Origin: a virus
Direction: 5' to 3' (one strand)
Length of the DNA: 46,393 nucleotides
Virus record (IMG/VR): IMGVR_UViG_3300022602_000166
Coordinates: 1 to 46,393 of that record
Positions 41,689 through 46,393 of this stretch are shown one piece after another. Under the pieces are notes generated by a model. It saw nothing but the letters and a program-made list of their open reading frames with translations, was not told the DNA's origin and ran no database searches. Positions within the stretch are counted from its first letter, which is position 1, and every line of letters begins with the position of its first letter. A program made the position numbers and the translations under genes.

Positions 41689-41918
41689 TTGTTCTCCTCC
41701 GCTAAAAACTCTAAAAGCAGTGTGTAGGCGTGGCCGAAATGGTCCATGCCCTGTTTCACTTCCCCAAAGATTTTAAATCCAAGCGGGTGTAGCGATTCGT
41801 TGATCAATGCCAATGACCCGTTGAGACTTTGCAGTCCGGCATTATAGGCGTCAAGGACCATCTCTGCTTCGGTCATCACCACGATTTTATCGGGAATGCC
41901 GATGATGTCGTTATTCAT
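41685..41918 (-). CDS. Small hypothetical protein, 77 aa
   Basis: Largely helical: VVMTEAEMVLDAYNAGLQSL, LALINESLHPLGFKIF and FGHAYTLLLEFLAEEN. No family recognised. It overlaps the ParB gene by four bases and the HNH gene by eight, which is the evidence that it is a real gene. Confidence 0.68.
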   Translation of the reverse strand: MNNDIIGIPDKIVVMTEAEMVLDAYNAGLQSLNGSLALINESLHPLGFKIFGEVKQGMDHFGHAYTLLLEFLAEENK

Positions 41919-42300
41919 TGTTCACTGCCTCCATGTGATCTACGATACAGTCCTTCTCGTTGCACTTCACGCGCACCCGTGCCGCTTTGGCAATTACCTC
42001 CGGCTCGTATTGCCATGCCGAGAGTGAGAGACCGTGCCCATTTGCCCATTTTGGGTTTTGTGTGACCCATGAATGGCACCTCCTACACAGAGATACGAAT
42101 AATTCCGGCTCTAACCACGCTGTGCTTCGCTGTGAGCGATTGATTAGTTCGTGAACATCGGTAGCACTGCTTTGGCATAGCGTCGCTATACGGGCCTCAC
42201 AGAGGCTTTTGCGGGCAAGTTGGGCTCGGCGCAGTTCTTGGCGCTCGGGGATGGCTTCGGAGCGCTTTTTGCTCACAGGGTTGATGCGGCTCCGTTTCAT
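41911..42300 (-). CDS. HNH-type endonuclease-like protein
   Basis: The 129-residue protein has a basic N-terminus (MKRSRINPVSKKRSEAIPER) and the HNH core CEARIATLCQSSATDVHELI, then LFVSLCRRCHSWV and NPKWANGHGLSLS, with Cys pairs (CxxxxxxC and CRRC) for zinc and catalytic His in DVHE. Phage HNH proteins next to terminase and methylase genes often help packaging or DNA maturation. It shares an ATGA overlap with the upstream methylase. NinG-like recombination nucleases are an alternative. Confidence 0.75.
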   Translation of the reverse strand: MKRSRINPVSKKRSEAIPERQELRRAQLARKSLCEARIATLCQSSATDVHELINRSQRSTAWLEPELFVSLCRRCHSWVTQNPKWANGHGLSLSAWQYEPEVIAKAARVRVKCNEKDCIVDHMEAVNNE

Positions 42301-43256
42301 CGGGTCCCAAACAATGTCGTCGGCTCGTTATCAATCCGAGTCTTTGCCATTTCCGCATACTCGGGATTGAGTTCAACCCACAAGAACTCTCGGCCATGAC
42401 GCTTAGCCACCACGCCAACGGTTCCCGAACCTGCAAACGGGTCAAGCACTAAATCGCCGTGTGCTGAACCAGCAAGGACACACGGCTCAACCAATGCTTC
42501 GGGCATGACGGCAAAGTGCGCTCCCTTGAATGGCTTGGTGTTGATTGTCCAAACGTCACGGCGATTGCGAGTTGAGTAACCCTTCTCGGCTAGTTCTTGC
42601 GCCAACTTTTTCTTTGCCTCAATCATTCCGCCATTACCTCCACCAATGCCGTGAGTTTTTCGTGTGTCTCGTTGTGGAGAACCTGCGCTATTGCCTGCGA
42701 CCATTACGCCACGTTCTCGCACCGCCTCGTGGTCGTAGTAATACCGAGCGGACTTGCTTAGTAGAAAGACGTACTCATGGCTTTTGACGCATCGGTCTTT
42801 GACCGGCTCAGGCATGGGATTTGGCTTAGCCCAGATAATGTCTTGGCGCAGATACCAACCGTCTTCCTGAAGCGCAAACGCAACTCGCCAGGGTATGCCG
42901 ATGAGGTCTTTGGGCTTTAGGCCATAGGTTGCGCCCTTGTTCGCATAGTCTGGTTGCCACCCCTCGCTTCGCATCTTGTCGGATTGACCACCTTTGCCTG
43001 AGCCCGCATACGAGTCCCCTAAGTTCAGCCATAGCGTTCCGTCGTCAGTCAAAACCTCACGCACCAAACGAAAAACATTGACCATTTGCTCAACATATTC
43101 ATCGGGCGTCTGTTCAAGTCCAATCTGTCCATCGTGGCCGTAGTCACGAAGTCCAAAGTACGGCGGTGAGGTAATGCAAGTGCGAACGCTCTTTGGCTCC
43201 ACCTCTAAAAGCCGTTGTCGAACGTCGCCAGTAATCACCACTTGACTCGCCTTCAT
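42297..43256 (-). CDS. DNA amino-methyltransferase with TSPPY motif
   Basis: The 319-residue enzyme has the catalytic motif TSPPY at 29-33 and the SAM-binding motif DPFAGSGTVG at 272-281, followed by VELNPEYAEM. TSPPY is typical of cytosine-N4 methylases, so the likely product is N4-methylcytosine. An internal region (WTINTKPFKGAHFAVMPEAL) is the target-recognition side. ATGA overlaps link it to both neighbours. It differs clearly from the other two methylases in the cluster. Confidence 0.87.
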   Translation of the reverse strand: MKASQVVITGDVRQRLLEVEPKSVRTCITSPPYFGLRDYGHDGQIGLEQTPDEYVEQMVNVFRLVREVLTDDGTLWLNLGDSYAGSGKGGQSDKMRSEGWQPDYANKGATYGLKPKDLIGIPWRVAFALQEDGWYLRQDIIWAKPNPMPEPVKDRCVKSHEYVFLLSKSARYYYDHEAVRERGVMVAGNSAGSPQRDTRKTHGIGGGNGGMIEAKKKLAQELAEKGYSTRNRRDVWTINTKPFKGAHFAVMPEALVEPCVLAGSAHGDLVLDPFAGSGTVGVVAKRHGREFLWVELNPEYAEMAKTRIDNEPTTLFGTR

Positions 43257-43810
43257 CGGTACTCGGCAAGCACGCTTGGCTTCTGCAATAGGTCCGGCTG
43301 GAACCAGCGCCGCTTCAAGTCGTTACCCCATGGCGTAGCCAAGTCCCAAACGTTGATTGCTCGGGCCTCACCAATTATTTCAACTCTTGGGTAATTGTTT
43401 TCTGCGTCGCACCCGTGGACTTGAGCCCAAACAATGAGGTGGTCGTTCGTGTAGTCCTTCTCGTCAATGGGAACGCGAGTGCCGGTGCGCCGTCGTTTTA
43501 CTTCAATGCCAAATGACACGGGCTCACCATCTTTGTTCAGGCGTCGCAAAGTAATATCAGCGTGTTTATCTCGGTGCTTATAGTGCTCGGTTGGTGCCCA
43601 ATGACCGGCGTGCCAATAACCACCGTAGGCACGGGCGACTGCAACTTCGGCTCGTGCGGCGTCAATACTTGCTCGGTCGTTATCGGGTTGAAGTTTGCTT
43701 TTGTCATATGAGGTGCGGTCGGCTTTGCCAGCATTGGCATAATGCACCGAGATGCCGACGTGATGAGCGTGTATATCCTCCCATGATTCAAGCGTTATCC
43801 AAATGCTCAT
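43253..43810 (-). CDS. Possible PD-(D/E)xK-type nuclease or restriction-like protein
   Basis: The 185 residues include KHADITLRRLNKDGE followed by FGIEVKRRRTGT, which fits the D...ExK core of the nuclease superfamily, plus later HLIVWAQVHG and PRVEIIGEARA strands. I cannot see a family name. It lies between two methylases with ATGA overlaps on both sides, the arrangement of a restriction-modification-like or DNA-processing set. Function is inference. Confidence 0.6.
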   Translation of the reverse strand: MSIWITLESWEDIHAHHVGISVHYANAGKADRTSYDKSKLQPDNDRASIDAARAEVAVARAYGGYWHAGHWAPTEHYKHRDKHADITLRRLNKDGEPVSFGIEVKRRRTGTRVPIDEKDYTNDHLIVWAQVHGCDAENNYPRVEIIGEARAINVWDLATPWGNDLKRRWFQPDLLQKPSVLAEYR

Positions 43811-45114
43811 GGCATATTAAACAGTGTCGGTTCTTTGATTTCGAGCGGCTGTTCTTTTGCCCACTCAACGCGAGCCTCAATGATCGGCCAGTAGTCCTCG
43901 GTCATCTCGCAACCAGCCCAGTCGAAGCCCTCCAAAATGGCGGCCACCGCAGTTGTGCCTGAACCAAGGAACGGGTCAAACACAACACCCCCAGGGGGCG
44001 TGACGAGTTTGACTAAGTAGCGCATAAGCGCAAGCGGCTTGACGGTTGGGTGGATGTTGGCGACTGGCTTGGCTTTGATTGCATCTTCGACGCTTCGCAT
44101 TCCCCCAGTGCCCCCGACTCCACCCTTCTTGTACCTGTTTGACTTTGGCAGCCCCTCAAGCCCTGCGTTCCTCTCGGACTTGCTCGCCTTGGCGCAGTAG
44201 AAGAATCGCGACGCGCCGCCCGTATCGCCGTAACCGATGTCGTCCATCGGCGGTTTTGCCTTATCGCCTCCGAAAGTGTTTCCACCGGCATTACCTCGAA
44301 CCGCAATTCCGCTTTTACCCACACCGCTCTGCGCGTCAAGTTCAACACCAGCGTCCTCGTCAAAGATGATGTTGGCGGGCCAGCGACCAGCGTTCAGTTC
44401 GGCAATCCCGTGGCCCTTCATGTTCTCCCACCCAGCATCGTTGGGTGTGTCCGCCTTGCCGTCCCGTCGGGTGCCGCCCTCGGTCCCGATCCGACACCCG
44501 TCGATGTTCAGCGCCCCAGTCCCATGCTCCAAGACATTGTTCGCCACCGTGCCGATGAGCGGCTTGCGTGCGACGACAATAGGCTCATGGGCTGGCTTTA
44601 GTGCTGTTCCCCAGCCGTCCCACTTTTGGGCCTCGGAAGTTGCCGGGGCTGTGAACTCAAATACATCTTGCTTTTCCGTTTCGCCAGCACCTGTTCCGTC
44701 TGGCTGGTGAAATCCTGAACGCATTGTCTTTGCCTTGCCCGTTAGTGGGCGACTTCCAACAACCTCGCGCTTAGCCCCCGCCGCCTTGTCAATCGCCTTG
44801 CTCACGTTGAGCGATTTCGGGAACCCCGAGCCGTATATCCAATGAATCGAATCACGGATCTCGAAGCCTGCGTCCTCAATGGCACACGCCATGCGGTGAT
44901 AGGTACGCGTTCCACCAAAAGCGAGCAGGTGTCCACCTGGTTTCAATATGCGCAACGCCTCGCTCCACATTTCAACCGAATAGGCGATGCCAGCGTTGTC
45001 CCAGGACTTACCCATGAACCCAAGTTCGTAGGGTGGGTCGGTGACGATGGAGTCAACTGAGTTCTCCGGCATTTCCTTCATGGCCGTCAGGCACTCCAAA
45101 CGATGCAGGGTCAT
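43807..45114 (-). CDS. DNA adenine/cytosine-N4 methyltransferase (DPPY type)
   Basis: I start at ATG 45114, whose ATGA overlaps the zinc-ribbon stop and which has GAAGGG five bases upstream; an ATG eight codons earlier lacks a site. The 435-residue enzyme has TDPPYELGF at 25-33, a large target-recognition insert (about 120-330, including RPLTGKAKTMRSGFHQ and a GGTRRDG stretch) and FDPFLGSGTT from about 379. The order DPPY before the FxGxG motif marks a class beta amino-methylase. It would methylate phage or host DNA; target unknown. Confidence 0.87.
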   Translation of the reverse strand: MTLHRLECLTAMKEMPENSVDSIVTDPPYELGFMGKSWDNAGIAYSVEMWSEALRILKPGGHLLAFGGTRTYHRMACAIEDAGFEIRDSIHWIYGSGFPKSLNVSKAIDKAAGAKREVVGSRPLTGKAKTMRSGFHQPDGTGAGETEKQDVFEFTAPATSEAQKWDGWGTALKPAHEPIVVARKPLIGTVANNVLEHGTGALNIDGCRIGTEGGTRRDGKADTPNDAGWENMKGHGIAELNAGRWPANIIFDEDAGVELDAQSGVGKSGIAVRGNAGGNTFGGDKAKPPMDDIGYGDTGGASRFFYCAKASKSERNAGLEGLPKSNRYKKGGVGGTGGMRSVEDAIKAKPVANIHPTVKPLALMRYLVKLVTPPGGVVFDPFLGSGTTAVAAILEGFDWAGCEMTEDYWPIIEARVEWAKEQPLEIKEPTLFNMP

Positions 45115-45290
45115 GGCACCCTTCGACAAGTGTGACATGAGACCTGGCCATACGAATCTGTTTTCCAGTCATGGTCACACCGATAAATTGGCTCGTGGCG
45201 TAATCCACACGGCGTGCAACGGAGGTCGCCGTTGCCTGCGGCTTTGTGGTGGGTTTGCTTGGCGCATCGAGGGCAGTAGTAGGTTGTCAT
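45111..45290 (-). CDS. Zinc-ribbon microprotein, 59 aa
   Basis: ATG at 45290 follows AAAGGGAGT. The 59 residues hold CPRC (6-9), CTPC (25-28), a Cys38/His40 pair and CHTC (52-55), so one or two zinc sites. Its stop overlaps the methylase start (ATGA). The strong ribosome site, the coupling and the regular Cys pairs make it a real gene. It may be a methylase partner or DNA-binding helper. Confidence 0.78.
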   Translation of the reverse strand: MTTYYCPRCAKQTHHKAAGNGDLRCTPCGLRHEPIYRCDHDWKTDSYGQVSCHTCRRVP

Positions 45291-45314
45291 TTTACTCCCT
45301 TTCTTTTGTGTACT

Positions 45315-45644
45315 TTATCTCAAAATGGCGAGTATGTCGTCCCAATCCCTCGGTCGCCACACGTACGCTTCGGCGACTGTAGCGAGGTCGTCAATCCAGG
45401 TGGCTTGCTCTTTGGAAAGCCGCCCCACGTTGCTTTTCAACTCGGCAAAGATCAAACGATGCGGACGGTTCTTGTCGTTGTAATCGCTTCGAACCATCAC
45501 GAGGTCAGGGAAGCCTTTGGCATCATAGGCAACAGGCGTGCGATAACGTCCGCTCGAATTTTGTGCGGCACGAAAGTGGGCCACGGTGTAACCATACATG
45601 TGTGCCAACTCAACTACTTGGTCCTGAAAGGACTTCTCATCCAT
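45315..45644 (-). CDS. VRR-NUC domain nuclease, 109 aa
   Basis: From ATG 45644, the product is a compact VRR-NUC domain: MDEKSFQDQVVELAHMYGY, then the GFPDLVMVR strand with the first acidic residue, RLIFAELKSNVGRLSKEQ with the ExK catalytic pair, and WIDDLA. Size and motif match stand-alone phage VRR-NUC nucleases, which act as Holliday-junction or structure-specific nucleases. It follows the DUF1599-like gene by ten bases. Confidence 0.87.
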   Translation of the reverse strand: MDEKSFQDQVVELAHMYGYTVAHFRAAQNSSGRYRTPVAYDAKGFPDLVMVRSDYNDKNRPHRLIFAELKSNVGRLSKEQATWIDDLATVAEAYVWRPRDWDDILAILR

Positions 45645-45654
45645 GACCAGCAGC

Positions 45655-46041
45655 CTAGTCCGTTGGCTCTTCCAACTCCTGTAGGTCGCCGTACTCCTCT
45701 TCGTAAAGAATGAGAGCGATGAGAAGGTAACCGGCCCAATCCAAAAGCGTGTCACGAACCGACTCGTTTTCCAGGTTTCCGCCGAGCGCGAGCGTTTGCA
45801 ATCGGTTGGACTTATCTTGCGCCCTAACAAGTGCTCCGACCCACGGCTCAACACCCCAAAGAATTGAGCCACGAAAATTGAAAAGTGGGTCCGACTGAAA
45901 AAAGTCCTCCCCAAAGTTTTCTGCCTCACCCAATCCATAGTCATTGGACTTGGACTTGTGCATCTTCGCCAGTTCGAACAAAAGGTCGTAGAACCTCGGG
46001 TCGCCGCCCGAACCATTTAGCAATTCATCGAGGTATGACAT
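45655..46041 (-). CDS. DUF1599 (Nmad1)-like protein
   Basis: The 128 residues show the DUF1599 pattern: ELAKMHKSKSNDYGLGEA, ALVRAQDKSNRLQTLAL and ESVRDTLLDWAGYLLIALILYE. The family is also called nucleotide modification associated domain 1 and is frequent in phages that modify DNA bases; the biochemical role is not settled. It lies upstream of nucleases and methylases, which fits a DNA-modification context. GAGGCC precedes the ATG. Confidence 0.8.
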   Translation of the reverse strand: MSYLDELLNGSGGDPRFYDLLFELAKMHKSKSNDYGLGEAENFGEDFFQSDPLFNFRGSILWGVEPWVGALVRAQDKSNRLQTLALGGNLENESVRDTLLDWAGYLLIALILYEEEYGDLQELEEPTD

Positions 46042-46067
46042 GGCCTCAGCATAGGCGTCGTCGCGTA

Positions 46068-46373
46068 CTAATGTGAACCTGTTTGCAATGCCGCCAGGAC
46101 ATCTCTGGCGCGCCCTGAGTCGTACATCCCTGACTGATCTGCGATGAGTGCCATTTCATCAAGAAGCCACTGATGGAGAGGCTCGGAAAGCACCACCTTG
46201 ACTTGGTTGACTTCTTCGTGATCTGCGAATGCTTTGGTAATAAGCACCGCATCTCGCAACTCTTCGGCAAGTTCTAGGCTCCCACTGCGTAGATACTGCT
46301 CCGCTGTAATGGCGATAGAGGTGAGCGCCCGATACTCTTCCTGGCTTATTTTGATCGTTGGTTCTTCGGTCAT
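46068..46373 (-). CDS. Small helical hypothetical protein, 101 aa
   Basis: An acidic helical protein: ISQEEYRALTSIAITAEQYL, LELAEELRDAVLITKAFAD, PLHQWLLDEMALIADQSG. No family recognised. It lies 26 bases before the DUF1599-like gene and may continue an operon from outside the window; the upstream region is cut off after 20 bases. Confidence 0.65.
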   Translation of the reverse strand: MTEEPTIKISQEEYRALTSIAITAEQYLRSGSLELAEELRDAVLITKAFADHEEVNQVKVVLSEPLHQWLLDEMALIADQSGMYDSGRARDVLAALQTGSH

Positions 46374-46393
46374 AAGTTGCTATCCCAATCTTT

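Noticed and set aside
45315-46016. A 233-codon form of the VRR-NUC gene
   Set aside because: The upstream part lies inside the DUF1599-like gene in another frame. The VRR-NUC domain begins at ATG 45644, just after the upstream stop.
1-46393. A prophage inside a bacterial chromosome
   Set aside because: There are no host genes, no integrase, no repressor and no strand change; the window looks like phage DNA throughout.

Overview
The window is a fragment of a tailed double-stranded DNA bacteriophage (Caudoviricetes, siphovirus-like: tail tube, frameshifted tail chaperone and tape measure, no sheath gene seen). Every gene I can support lies on the minus strand, so the map reads from right (46.4 kb) to left (1). 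I see no integrase, repressor or bacterial housekeeping gene, so there is no sign of a prophage border. Base composition is moderate. The actinobacteriophage-style endolysin domain, the style of the terminase and capsid genes, and short -10-to-ATG distances that suggest leaderless mRNAs make an actinobacterial host my best guess. That is inference, not proof.

Layout in reading order. 46.4-40.0 kb is a DNA-modification and nuclease block: a DUF1599-like protein, a VRR-NUC nuclease, a tiny zinc-ribbon protein, three DNA methyltransferases (one fused to a ParB-like domain), a second free-standing ParB domain, an HNH protein and an ExK-containing possible nuclease, mostly joined by 4-bp ATGA overlaps. 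40.0-34.5 kb is packaging: small terminase, a large terminase split into separate ATPase and nuclease genes with a small gene between them, then a 960-residue portal with a long C-terminal extension. 34.5-23.3 kb is head morphogenesis: two small genes, a 912-residue MuF-type protein carrying a probable ADP-ribosyltransferase domain, a gp10-like protein, a HAD phosphatase, two His/Ala-rich proteins with a GGPGSGPH motif, an XkdF-like protease, a zinc-ribbon-rich scaffold-like protein and the major capsid protein. A tRNA-top-half-like RNA structure follows the capsid gene.

23.3-19.5 kb holds a decoration-like protein, small zinc and membrane proteins (two DUF1003 neighbours), an HNH-like protein and two genes with their own strong promoters. 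19.5-5.9 kb is an unusual insertion between the capsid and connector modules. It combines lysis genes (endolysin with a bulb-lectin domain, holin-like protein) and a sugar cassette (four glycosyltransferases, an FkbM methyltransferase, a GH130-like propeller, a sugar-nucleotide epimerase) with a 1853-residue collagen-like fibre. 5.9-1 kb is the connector and tail module: head-tail connector, tail terminator candidate, tail tube, tail assembly chaperone with a -1 frameshift, and a tape measure running off the left edge.

The most interesting items are: the MuF-ADP-ribosyltransferase with neighbouring candidate co-injected proteins; the split terminase; a conserved promoter block ending at an in-frame ATG in three dispersed places; the tRNA-like element behind the capsid gene; and a phage-encoded glycosylation cassette flanking a Thr-rich collagen fibre. 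No stretch longer than about 140 bases lacks a gene.
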